Part shown: positions 16,901 to 27,753 of the stretch, in pieces
How positions within the stretch are numbered: the stretch's first letter is position 1
How the letters are laid out: the number at the start of each line of letters is the position of its first letter
NCBI GenBank assembly: GCA_001600875.1
Contig: BCLD01000005.1
Span: forward strand, 726,679-790,678
Reading direction: 5' to 3'
DNA length: 64,000 nt
DNA from: Solicoccozyma terricola
Lineage: Eukaryota > Basidiomycota > Tremellomycetes > Filobasidiales > Piskurozymaceae
The notes under the pieces: generated by a model
What the model saw: the letters and a program-made list of their open reading frames with translations, nothing else
Databases searched by the model: none
Told to the model about the DNA's origin: nothing
Made by a program: the position numbers and the translations under genes

Positions 16901-19900
16901 TCAACTGACGATTAAGAAATCCTGTTACCAGTTTCAGGCGATCAGTACAAAAGCCCAGAAAATTGTTCCAGGTAAAATAGGCCTCACCAAGGGTTGATCC
17001 ACCAGATGACCTTTAATCGTTCTCAACGTTTCTTTCACGTCTTGCAGAGAGAGGCTTTTGTCCGCGACATGTCCAGACTAAGTCGAGGGAGCGAGTCAGA
17101 AAAGGATCAAAGGAAGATGACCGTTGAGGATAGAACATACTCGGATACCTATACTGGGCTTAAGGTAGGCGTCGTAATCTTTCCATGTCCTAATATCATT
17201 ATTAGGAATCTGTTGTTCGGCATGTACATCAGTTATTGATTGGGGCCTTTCGACATATGTTGTTGCCGAACGTACCGGCCGAAAGACCTTTTCAAACGCC
17301 GCTCGATTCCTCATACCGGTCTCGCTCCAGAGTTTCCAAAACTCAGAGCTCAACATGTCTTCGACGAGCTGATCTTCTGGGGTACCGATGGTGTCTTCAT
17401 GGGGTGCCGGGGCAGGGAGCATGGCCGGTCTAGGGTCAGCTTTAGGGTCAAAAGCGGGTTGAGACTCTGTATGGGCAGACAAGATTATCAGCTCCGCAAT
17501 CGATGATCTGCGACGACTGCCTTTGCACACCTTGCAATCCGAGATGCTCTGCGATACGAGTGTTTCATTATCAGCAACACAAGAGGAAGAGATGGACATT
17601 GATTCATCCACCTTTCATAAGCGCCCTACGCCAAGTGGCGGCCATCCTGGACGCCATATACTTGTTGCCTCCCATCGTGGTCTCGATCATGTCAGAATCC
17701 TCGATTACAATTGCGATCTCACTGTCATGATCACCCTGTAGATAAACAGAGGCATGAGTTTTCAACAGTACAACCTTCTAGCTGCGAGCCACTCACGCAT
17801 TGACTACGATCTGTAAAGGTTCAAGTCGTTAGCTCCGCGGTAGATAAGATATTCCAGATTCCGCCGACTTGCCGTTCAAATTGGCACTCCCGCAAATGAC
17901 ACGTCGATCGTCAACGATCATTAATTTACTGTTTTGGAGAATGGGCCTTCAGCATCAGCGTGAATCTAGACAAGCGGAATCACGCACCTATGGATGTAGC
18001 ACAACTCAGAGACGTAGCAATCGAGCTCTTCCTGTTCGGTGCCGTTCCAGTGCTCGTCCAGAAGGCTTGATTTTTGTTGGAATGCATGTTGGCAGACTGA
18101 AAAACACCTTGGAAGCTCAATCACAGTCCATTTTTGGTATTGGTCAAGACCCACCGTTGTCGGAGCTGTAAGATGCAGCCGAATCGTAAATATGGGAGGT
18201 TTGCAGAGCATAGACAGCAAGATCAGACTCACACATTACGATCGCTTTTCTCCGCCCCCTTCTCGAATTTTTCAATGATCTCTTTTGCCTGCGAATCGAC
18301 AGTTTGTCAATGCTTAATCGGCGTTTTTTTAACTTGCACCCGGCTTACTTCGTCGACCGTCTTGGGAAGTGGAATCCCCTCGCCGACCGTTTGTTTTTTG
18401 CCTGTCTGGTCTAGCTTACCGGTCTCATCCTGGATGCCATCCACCCCGCCTTCAGTAACCGATCGGACAGGAGAAAGGCGTCAGACGTACCTGCGGGCGC
18501 TCGAGTTTCACCGTCTCTTGTCCAGACCCTGTGACATCATCACTACCTATCCACTGCTTAGCCAGCGCGACTTGGGCTTCGTGGAATGTTACTCCGCTCT
18601 GTGAAGGATCAATTCAGCGCCACACAGTCAAATGTTAAAACACGGAGCCTTCACATTCTTCTCCATCTTCTGGATGGTGTCCATAGCTAAAGTGCAAATA
18701 CATGATCTCCGTCAGGAAGCGAAGCTCGATGAGTATTTGGATCTAACGTACGACAATTGATACGATCGTAAGATCGCAAATTCCAGAACGAAATGTATGG
18801 CTCAGGGTCGTACTGAACGGTTGGTGGAGGTATCAGTATGACGGGGTACAAGACTGTGACCTGAGCCGACTTACTCCGGCCTTGCGCACGATTTCAAAGA
18901 TACTGTTACCCCCGCGATTGATCGATCGGAACTGTGCTTCCATGATGGCCTGACGTCGAGTGCAGTTTGTCATCTACCAGTGAGTCCAACAAAGCAATGC
19001 AACTAACTAACCTTCAGGCCACTTTGCGACTGAATATCGCCACTGAAAGCTGGCACCGCAGGGATCACGACGATGATCCTGAAATTCCGCTTGTCGCGAG
19101 CTGCCGAGATGATACGATCAGCCAGGGCTTTGCCGATTAGATTCTTGATGTGAGGGCTCCCTCCGGTACTGGTGATGAAAAATCTGTGTTTGGTGAGATA
19201 TCAACGATCACGACGTTGTACTGCAGGTCCGATCAAACTCACTGGTTCTCGATGTAAATGCAATGGTTTGCCTCGCGAATGAGTTGGATGTATGCCTCTT
19301 TGGAATGACAGCAGTCAGTAGACCACCCTCTCTTTCTTTCATAGCGAGGACTGACGCTGTATACTGTCTTCTAGTAGGACTCCATGGGACCAATCCGCTG
19401 CCGACCTCAGCACCTGAACCCTACATGTACCACGTTCAACCGGATCCATCGCTTTGGGTTGCTGGGAAGGAGGCCAATGGTATGGATGTGCGAACTGTCT
19501 TCCAATATCGGCCCATTGCGCAAGACGGGGATGATCGATCGCACGCTGTTGTTGGCGGTCGAGATCTTCAGCATCTTTCTGAGCTTGGACGTCGCCCCAG
19601 GGTGATGGAAGGCAGAGCCATTCGTAACGGTGCATGTGCTTGTATTTGAAGTCCTGGAAAGCGCGCATCGGCGGTTAGTTATGTGCCGGATAGGTGTAGC
19701 TCACTGTCTTCACCCCACCTTTACAAAGTTCCACCTCTCGATGAAATGTTGGCTCAGATCGACTACGGACGGCCCTGTATGCACCAAGGCGACGTTAGCA
19801 TCGTGCAGCTGTACAAGTTGTCGATATGCAACACAAACCGATCATCGTCATAGACGTGTCGTGCCACGGCATTCTTGGTGAATCTTGAATAGCGAGGGCT

Positions 19901-22428
19901 GTAAGAGCGGGTTAAGTGTCGATATAGTGCATGGAGAGGGGCGTTTTAAGGCTCCCGTCACTCACCATTGGATGTGTAGTCCTGTACTTTCATTCACATG
20001 CGGTATCAGCAGAGACCCCTCGACACACTGCGCAGCTCAGTTGACTGACATTAACGTCCTGAAAGTCCATCATCCTGCTGTTGTTATAATCCTGCGTCGT
20101 AAACTACATCAGATAGATGTACATGACCACTCTGCCTCGGATCCACTCACTTGACCCGGGAACAAAGATTTGGAGAATTCGGTAGGATGGACATCGGCGA
20201 GAGGGTGATCTGAGGGATGACTATGATTAGCTATACCACAATGGCAAGAAAAGGCGGTCAAGGTGCATACCATGCGTATCCCATCGTCCAAAACAAGCAT
20301 CAAGACCACCTGAAAACGGGCGGGCATGTCAATCACCATCATTCAATCTGGCAAAAAGTCGTTATTGTGACCTTACCCATAGCTGCCATCTTGTTATCGA
20401 CAACGCAGAGTTTCTCATGATGACTGCATGCGATAGAGGTGATGTCAGACATATCCGGTTGACAATCGCTACAACTCTTGCTTACCTCCAATAATAAATC
20501 TAACAAAACCATGTAAACTATCGACCATCAGTCTCCTCCCCCCCCCCTTCAATCGATCGAAACTCACCAGTTCTCCCGTCGCATGTTGAGGATGTCTCAT
20601 GACCGCAATATTATCATGCAAAGCCTCTAGACAATGCTATAAGCACCAGGATTCTTCTCAGTATCGTCTACTGTCAGCCCTCTGAAATCGAAACAACTCA
20701 CTTTCGTATGTATACTACTCATTGTCATACTACTTTCTACCTCTTTGTAGACATGGATGTAGATTCGAACGCCCTCTTCAGCTTTCTTTTTGAGAAGGCG
20801 ATCGAGTCGATATTGAGGATGAGCAGCAGGAGGTCTTCGGAGGTATAGTTCGGGAGTCAGCCACCTGTTGGAAAATCAGGGGAGGTTGATTAATAGTTGT
20901 CCGAATCTGATGAACGATAGGGAGAGGACTTTCCAGTTCATGATCTTTGAGACAAAAGGAAACCCCCCGCCAATATCAATACAATCAGTATTCCCCTCAC
21001 TCGACTTTTGGATGGCATGCAAATACCTGAGAAAACTCACAAAGATCGACTCTGTAGCTTGTTCGATGAGCTCGGAGAGCGCCCAAAAGTAATCTGCCGA
21101 TCCCCAACCTGACGCCATCAGCCTCACCTCCCCTTTTTTCAACACGAACCACTTACCATGTCCATCCACATGCCTTTTTCACCCCACGTCATGCAAAACA
21201 TATCAGCGCACTCCCACGCCTCAAAAACGACGAACAAGGAACCTCACCATTTGACTATATTCCCCTCCCTCTCGGGTGCAAAACTTCTGAATCGATGTTG
21301 ATCGCGAATCGCTTCTAGTTTGGCATCTATTTCTTGTTCCCATTCTTCATCGTGTCGATCTGGAAAGACAAGGGTTTTGGGGTGGAGAGAGGGGGNGGGG
21401 GGGGGGGGGGGGNGGGGGGGGNGAGAGATTATTGCCGAGACAACACTTGTTACGGTCGTTTGCGTGAGCGAGAAAGAAGCGTGTTGTTCGATTCCACAAC
21501 CTCCGATCGACAGGGTTGCTCTGCTTCCCTGCAATCACCGCCGCCATCGCACCTCAAACTGGTTCCCGCAGAGAAATACCACTGCCATTCCTTCCCGAAA
21601 CGTAAAATCTGTCGTATCTGAACCATAAAGAAAATCACCCAGACATCCGAAGACACAACAGATAGTCCAAACCTCCATCCTTGTGAACTTGCACAGAAAA
21701 AGTCCTTATCATCCCCCTTTTATAAAACAAAGTAGCATAGCTCGATGTTGCTAGCAGAAGGATTCCCAAAAGAGATTCCGTCTCACCGAGGAGAATGAAT
21801 GGACATACAACGTATCCTCGCGGTTTTCGCTCGCTCTCTATGAGAGGTGTATGTTCCCTTCCGTCCGACGGTATCTTCCCCCCTCCCACCAAAAAGAGAT
21901 ACCATCGGCACTGCTCTCCCTGCTCTCCCTTGAGACGATATCCGTTGCTCCGCGCAAAGAGACGTTGATGCCCTTACGCTGACGAGAGAGAGTAGAGTCT
22001 TCGCTGAAGCTCAGGAAGAAGCATGTTCTTCGCTACATTCAGGGTAATAATGAATGCTCGCTCCGCTCACGGAAAAGATCAATTCTTCGCTGACGGGCAG
22101 GCGGAAACGAGTGCTCACTACGTTCGCAAGACAGAAATGAATGAATGTTCGCTGCGCTCGCAGAAGAAGACGAGCTCCCTAACGGGAGTAAGGTCTTCGC
22201 TCCGCGAAGAAATTAATGCTCGCTTCGTTCGCGAAGCAGAACTCCCAACGGGAGCATGTCCTTCGCTCCTCCCTCGGAAAACACGAAAAACACAAACTCA
22301 CGATTCGGATTCAACGTTGTTGTAACACTCGTTGCTAATTTCCCAAAATCAGTCGCCAATGCTTCAAATTTCCTTCTGAATCGATGGCGTTTAGCTTCAG
22401 GATCGTGTGGTGGTTTAGCTGATGACAT
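16901..22428 (-). CDS. Phospholipase D, catalytic core of the PLD1/Spo14 class
   Basis: Hydrolyses phosphatidylcholine to phosphatidic acid and choline at membranes. About 25 or more small exons spread over 5.5 kb. Landmarks in order: RFRSFAPEREGNIVKWHVDG, DYFWALSELIEQATESIF, WLTPELYLRRPP, first HKD motif HHEKLCVVD followed by GGLDACFGRWDTH, DYNNSRMMDFQDV, MPWHDTSMTMIGPSVVDLS, HFIERWNFVK, VQVLRSAADWS, IYIENQFFI, second HKD motif [38 protein letters not shown], EHLGL, and RTIKGHLVDQPLDFL at the end. Only about 65 residues precede the core, so no PX or PH domain is visible, unlike yeast Spo14. The gene contains microexons of 11, 14, 14 and 17 nt, one GC-AG intron and one apparent GA-AG intron. 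Intron 1 (about 0.9 kb) holds repeats and a poly-G run with N. The start at 22428 (MSSAKPPHDPEAKRHRF) is the best of several in-frame ATGs. Confidence 0.87.
17811..17872 (-). other. GC-AG intron in phospholipase D
   Basis: Donor G|GCAAGT, acceptor TTTACAG, 62 nt. Splicing joins GSANLN to DRSQC and then GDHDSEIA, restoring the conserved sequence after the second HKD motif. GC donors with an otherwise perfect consensus are a known minor class. Confidence 0.75.
20865..20933 (-). other. Apparent GA-AG intron in phospholipase D
   Basis: The 11-nt exon 20934-20944 (ATC ATG AAC TG) must join to G TGG CTG ACT at 20864 to give IFIMNWWLTPELYL. The intron then starts GAAAGT, identical to GTAAGT except at +2, and ends CCAACAG. 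No GT or GC donor that keeps the frame is seen nearby. Confidence 0.6.
21391..21423. repeat. Poly-G run with three N
   Basis: N at 21396, 21413 and 21422 within a G run, inside intron 1 of phospholipase D, just upstream (in transcript sense) of the acceptor TTTCCAG. Length is unresolved in the assembly. Confidence 0.85.
21940..22285. repeat. Hairpin-rich repeat array in intron 1 of phospholipase D
   Basis: Degenerate units of the form GAATGCTCGCTCCGCTCACGG occur near 22052, 22109, 22143 and 22214, alternating with perfect small hairpins such as CTCCCTAACGGGAG (near 22175), CTCCCAACGGGAG (near 22242) and GCTTCGTTCGCGAAGC (near 22221). The same unit family, in the same orientation relative to transcription, occurs in the first intron of the DUF1295 gene at 59,483-59,663. 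Confidence 0.7.
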
Positions 22429-22553
22429 GGTATGAAAGAGGGATGAAGGATGTGGAGGATAGGATGTAGGAAAGGATGAGAAGGTTGACATCATGAGATG
22501 AATGATGTAGTCCCTTTCGATCGATGAGTCATGCCGCGTCATACCCCTCCACC

Positions 22554-22559
22554 CACGTG
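22554..22559. promoter_or_regulatory. CACGTG palindrome upstream of phospholipase D
   Basis: CCCACGTGACACT, 126 nt upstream of the start at 22428 (minus strand). Confidence 0.4.
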
Positions 22560-22645
22560 ACACTGCAGCGATTATCCCCGCAATCCCCGCATTCCCCGCT
22601 CCCTATTAATTAGTCCACGCCACCGCCACCGACCCCCCTTCTGGT

Positions 22646-22676
22646 CGACACGACGCGACGCGACGCGACGGCGGAT
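22646..22676. repeat. CGACG short tandem repeat
   Basis: Four to five tandem CGACG units (CGACACGACGCGACGCGACGCGACGG) in the divergent spacer 22429-23524, followed by GGGAT-rich sequence. No gene is seen in the spacer. Confidence 0.7.
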
Positions 22677-22873
22677 TATCTTGCAGTCAATGTTCCCTGG
22701 ACCCCATGTCGCGTCCAAGCCGAGTGTTCCGTGAACGCCATGTAATTGGGATGGGATGGGACGGGATGGGATTGATTGATGGGTGGGATGGGTCGAGATC
22801 GTGGAGACCGTGGAGATGGGCGAGAGCTTCCACGCCACAAGTGGAGTCCCCAGGGGGAAGGGGCCCGCGTGGT

Positions 22874-22904
<31 letters not shown>

Positions 22905-22962
22905 NNNNNNNNNNNNNNNNNNNNNNNNNNNNNNNNNNNNNNNNNNNNNNNNNNNNNNNNNN

Positions 22963-23023
<61 letters not shown>
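22874..23023. repeat. Poly-G tract enclosing a 58-N assembly gap
   Basis: G run from 22874, N at 22905-22962, then G to about 23023. Gly/Pro-rich translations across it are meaningless. The gap lies in the divergent promoter region of phospholipase D and the orphan gene. Confidence 0.95.
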
Positions 23024-23024
<1 letters not shown>

Positions 23025-23340
23025 GACCGTGGATGCAAACGACTCGCAGGACGTAGGGAATGCGGAGTAGACGGTGAGTAACCGGTGAAGCCAGGATACC
23101 CCATAGGGGGAAGTACGCCACTCCCAAGGGACCTTGTAACAGGTCCCCACCCGATCTCGACCTTTGGCCCTTTGGTCTGATACCAAGCCTTATGAGAGGA
23201 TGGGTGGGTTTACTGAATGGGATGGATTCACGCACGTAGGGTTGGATCGTGAGATCGTGAGATCGTACGCCACGATCCAGAGTAGTAATTTTCATTCGTT
23301 TCGAGAAGAGGGTGAGGAAATGTATGACTCCAGAGAGGCA

Positions 23341-23348
23341 TATAAATA
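23341..23348 (+). promoter_or_regulatory. TATA box of the orphan gene
   Basis: TATAAATA about 180 nt before the start codon at 23525, followed by a pyrimidine-rich leader. It is the clearest TATA element in the window and suggests a regulated or strongly expressed gene. Confidence 0.5.
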
Positions 23349-23524
23349 TCGAGCTTTCCATCGTCGAAATCTTATCCCCTTTCCCTTTTCTTCCAACTTG
23401 CAACTCGATATCTATCGCCTTTCAAAGCAATACAACATCGAGAACCTTCCCACCATCCAGCCATACCAGCTACAATCAAACACTTGCAAACTACCAATCA
23501 TCTACCAACTTTGCTATTCTCACA

Positions 23525-26500
23525 ATGAAGTCCTTTTCGGTCCTCGTTCTTGGAGTCGCATCGCTCGTGTCTGTCCTTGCGACGACGTCCCCCTCCCCTT
23601 CCACCACAACCTCCCTCGCCTCGTACCCCACCACCTCAATCAAAACCCAGTCAATTGACGCCCAAAAAAATGGTTCGTTCTCATTCTCCGCTTCGACTTC
23701 TGCTTCTGCTTCTGCTTCTGCTTCTGTTTCTACTTCGATCTCGATCTCTTCTTCTATTCATGCCTCGTTCGATGTTGCTTGTGGACAATCTATGGAGACG
23801 GCGTTGGTTGAAAGTGGTACTGTGACGTCTGAATTGGCTAGTGAAACTGCTAGTGAGTGTTTCTGCTTTCTTCATATTTTCTTCTATCCTCTTCTATCCT
23901 ATCCTCTCCCCCCTCTCCCCCCCCCCCTCTCTCCTATGGTTTGCCATCCCATCTCGATGAAACATCGACGCGTCTTGATAATCCCCCCGCCGATCTCTCC
24001 TTGTGTCCCGCTCGGTCCCGATATCATGTTGACGTCGATCGTATCCCTCCCATAGTTCAAGACCCCATTACCACCAGCTCTTCCACTTCCAAGCTCTCTA
24101 CCATTCTTCGATTCTTCGGTTTTCTCTCCACCGACACCATCACCACCTCCTCCTCCTCCTCCTCCGTTTCTACCACCTCCCCCACCACTCGATCTCGCTC
24201 TCATAACAACCTCACCGTCCTCTCAATCAGTAAGAGATTCATCTCTTTCGTGATCGGTGTCCTCCCTGAGAGGATCTCCAGATCTTTGAATGAGTTTTTC
24301 GGTGTGGTTGATGGCCCAAAAGCCATTGAAACGGTTGTTGGGGAGGAGAGGATCGATGAGGTTGGGAAGAGGGAAGAGGTAGATGAAGGTTTTGAAGATT
24401 ACGGATTCGTTTACGAGTCGGCGACGACTACGACTACGACTACGACAACGACGACCCCAATCGTGACCTCAACCTCTACCTCTGTTTCCGAGGTGGCGAC
24501 TGGCGCAATCACCTCCACCGTTTCCATCGTCACTTCTACTCTGGTTACTCTGGATACCGCATACGTCTACAAACCTTCCATTCTCGAACGTTTCTCTCAA
24601 ACCATCAAATCGATCACTCAATACTTCGATGATTGTATTCCTGAGATCCAATGGAAGGTCATCAACCTCTATCTTCGAGCATTCGCCCGATTCCTCTTCA
24701 GGAAAGCAATCACAATCGGTATCCTCATCGAAGACCTCGCTGAGATCTTCCCGGTGACTTTCCAACTCCTGAACTACGTTTTGATGTACTACTTGATGGG
24801 TCTCATCGGGTGGATCATTCGATCGGTGGCCATGTGTGTTGCCAGGGTATTGATGGTGTTCGGCAAGGTGGCGATGTGGGTCTTGCACGCCTTTGGGTTC
24901 TCTAACGAGCCGTTTATTGTATTTGTGAGTGTTCGAAAGACCGTTCTGATGGGTCAGATTCGAATAGCTCACCGTTTCCTCGTATCGGAATAGTACATGT
25001 CCAACCCTAAATTCGCTAGACTGCTTCGCCGCGTCTACACCACCATCCAAACGATCGTCGAATGGCACAACACCATTAACAATGCTCACCTACAAGTCTT
25101 TGATGAAATCACCGGGATGACTACCCGTTTCATCAACAGCAAATATGGGAAAAAGTTATACACCATTGTGGTTTACCCTATCATCGTAAAGTACAACGTT
25201 ACCATTCTCAAATACACCACTTCTACTCGTCATGCGATGGATTTGGAGGCTCTCCTCACCGCCCCGATCGTCGGTGTATCTCTTCCGAATGGCGATCTCA
25301 TCGTTAAAACTACCTCTGGTAAGGTCACAAACCTGTTCTACTACTCTTCTCCGGTACGCAAGATCCAACGATCCGTTTCCACCATCACAAAAACATGCGC
25401 TCTTCCTCCCGCAATGTTCCTCGAACGAAACCTCTCAATCATACGTTCCGAACCTGCTCCAATCATGCACTTGTTCAACCACGTTCTCGGTGAGATCCTT
25501 CGATTGTCTTTCAACCGTTACATCTCCATCGAGATCTACACTCGTCCGGAAGTGAGTCCGCTCCCCGTGCTTCTATTCGTCAAGGCGTTCGTTCCCTCTA
25601 TGATCGAAGATGAAGGCATCTCCGCGTCGATCGAGGAAATCGAAGACGTTGATGTCGTGGGAGCCACCGAGGTGTTCGACACCTCAGTTGACCTCGCCAT
25701 CGAAGATATCGAAGCTATCCTTTCCGATTTCCGACCTACTCATCTCGAAACGATCAGCGAGGTTGAGGAAGACGACGTGCTTCCCGAGCTTCAATCTACC
25801 GAGCTCGAAATCATCAGCGAAAATGAGGAAGACATCATCGCTGTTGAAGTTGACGTCGACGTCGTCGTCGTTGACGACGGTGACGCAGAGGAGGAGCCCG
25901 TTGCCCTCTTCCAGAACGCGGTCTTCAAGTCTGACATCGCCCCCGAAATCATCAAGGCCGTCAAGATCGAGTCCTCAAAGATCGAGTCCGCCGTTGTCCC
26001 TATCCCAACCAGGTACACAGGTCGCCACCGACGTCGTCGCCACCGATTCTCCCGTTCTAACCTGGGATTCACTCGTCGAACTCACTGAACCTTTCAAAGG
26101 CCTGAAGTGGGATGAACTCGACGATGATGACTGTGATATTTTTGTCGCTGCTCCTCCTGCCGCCCCAACCCCCAACGAGTCCGCCGACAACACCGTCGAC
26201 ATTCAATCAATCGTCGCCTCGACGTCTACCGCGACCATCTCCTCTTTGGATGAGTCTACGCTCAACGATACGACCTCTACCCCATCTATTGTTGCCGACG
26301 ATACTCTTTACAGCCCCGTTTTCCAGTCGCTTACCGACATACCCCCTTTCGCAAACTCTCCCTCGTTCGAGTTTTCTCAAGGCGCCACTATGTGGCGTCA
26401 AACGCTCGAGGATGACGCCTCTACCTCTTCCATATCCTCCTTCGCGTCAACCAGCGTTTCGGCGGACGACTTGTTCTCGAATCCCTCAAGTACTCCTCTT

Positions 26501-27753
26501 ATCGACAGTACCGAGATGCTTTCTCCCGAGCCGATTGCGGAGTATTCCTGCTTCAATACTACCGAACTCTCGTCGCGAGACGTTCTCGTTTCGACCACAG
26601 ACGCGCCTGAAAACGTAGAGTTGCCCCTGATTCCCGAGCAACATCGGTAAGTGACGGCTCAAAGATGTTTTCCCTTCATTCGCTGATTTGGGAATGATCG
26701 TCACAGCTCTCAGCCAAGCAGAATTGACATTTCCAAGGTGAAGGCGTGGACCGTGCGTCGACTCATGAACAATTGGGCTGCGGATGTTGTTCACTTTGCG
26801 GAAATCGATGGACACCCAGCTTTGTAAGTGTTCTGCCCGTCGCATGTTCATACGTTGAGCTGATCTCTAGCATCTCCGAACAGGGCTGTCCACGAACAAA
26901 ACCTGGACGTCGTTCAAATCCAGGGTAATGCTCCCGCGTCGAATGGAGCTCTCGTCCCGAACGCATCTGCCGCGACCTCGAGTCGGTTCCCGAAGACTAC
27001 AAGTCCAACGCTACATCCAGTTGGAATTCATCCCACGCACCTAGTTACGTTGACCACCCCTTGTCGTCTTCGAGTTCCTCCCGGACCTCATCCAGTTGGA
27101 ACTCCGATCACGCACCCTCCTACGTCAAGGCAGGCAAACTGGTCTCGCAGGAGGAGTTCGCCACGGCACTCGTTCCTAGGAAGGATTTGCCTGCCATACC
27201 GAACGTCCCTGAAGTGGCTTCGAAGTCGTCCACGATGTTGGCTAGCTCCAGGTCCTCAACTAGTCAGATTTCAATCCATGCTCCCACCTACGTGAAGTCT
27301 TCAACGAGTCAAATTTCTATTCATGACCCCAGGTACGCCAAGTCCTCAACCAGTCAGACTCCAATGCATTGTCCCAGCTACGACAAACCGGTCATATCGT
27401 CCCCCCGACCCGGTCCCCCGTCCGCCACTCAGACGATCTCTACGGAGGCATCTCCACCCCTAGGCTGCGAAGGGGCTCCTAAGAGACGAAAGGAGCGCTT
27501 CAACAACCCTCATGGGGTTACCAAGCGAACCCGTATGAATGCCGCACCCTTCAAACGGCAAGGAATCACCTTCGGCTTCGCTCCTGCCACCACCTCTACA
27601 GCTCCATATGCGAAGGCTCTGGCGGCTGCCCCTGCGTACGACCCTACAAGACCTGCTGCGCCCTCGTCGCTGAAGCGCAAAGAACCTACAAGCCCTGCTG
27701 CGCCCTCCCTGGAGAAGCGCAGGGGACGTGGTAGATTCACGGCCGACGCCTAA
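23525..27753 (+). CDS. Large orphan protein with signal peptide, Ser/Thr-rich, acidic centre and basic tail
   Basis: Not recognised as any known family. Seven exons (23525-23852, 24056-24924, 24994-26020, 26100-26646, 26707-26823, 26884-26924, 26996-27753) sum to 3,687 nt, 1,228 residues, in frame throughout. It begins with a signal peptide (MKSFSVLVLGVASLVSVLA) and Ser/Ala runs. A Thr run (11 T) lies near residue 235. Around residues 315-395 there are amphipathic and hydrophobic helices (YVLMYYLMGLIGWIIRSVAM) that may span or line a membrane. Residues about 560-710 are very acidic. Near residues 1000-1100 there are five degenerate repeats of the form TSQISIHAPTYVKS. The tail is basic (APKRRKERF, SLEKRRGRGRF). 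It could be a cell-surface protein or two fused genes; RNA data would decide. Function is not assigned. Confidence 0.62.

Noticed and set aside
22687..23403. Long frames across the N gap
   Set aside because: They consist of N and poly-Pro/poly-Gly; no gene evidence.
25610..26650. Apparent frameshift in the orphan gene near 26,010
   Set aside because: A 79-nt intron (26021-26099, TTCTAAC branch site) joins the two frames exactly, so no frameshift is needed.
26925..26995. Second apparent frameshift in the orphan gene
   Set aside because: Explained by a 71-nt intron; the downstream frame carries the SSWNSSHAPSYV-type repeats.
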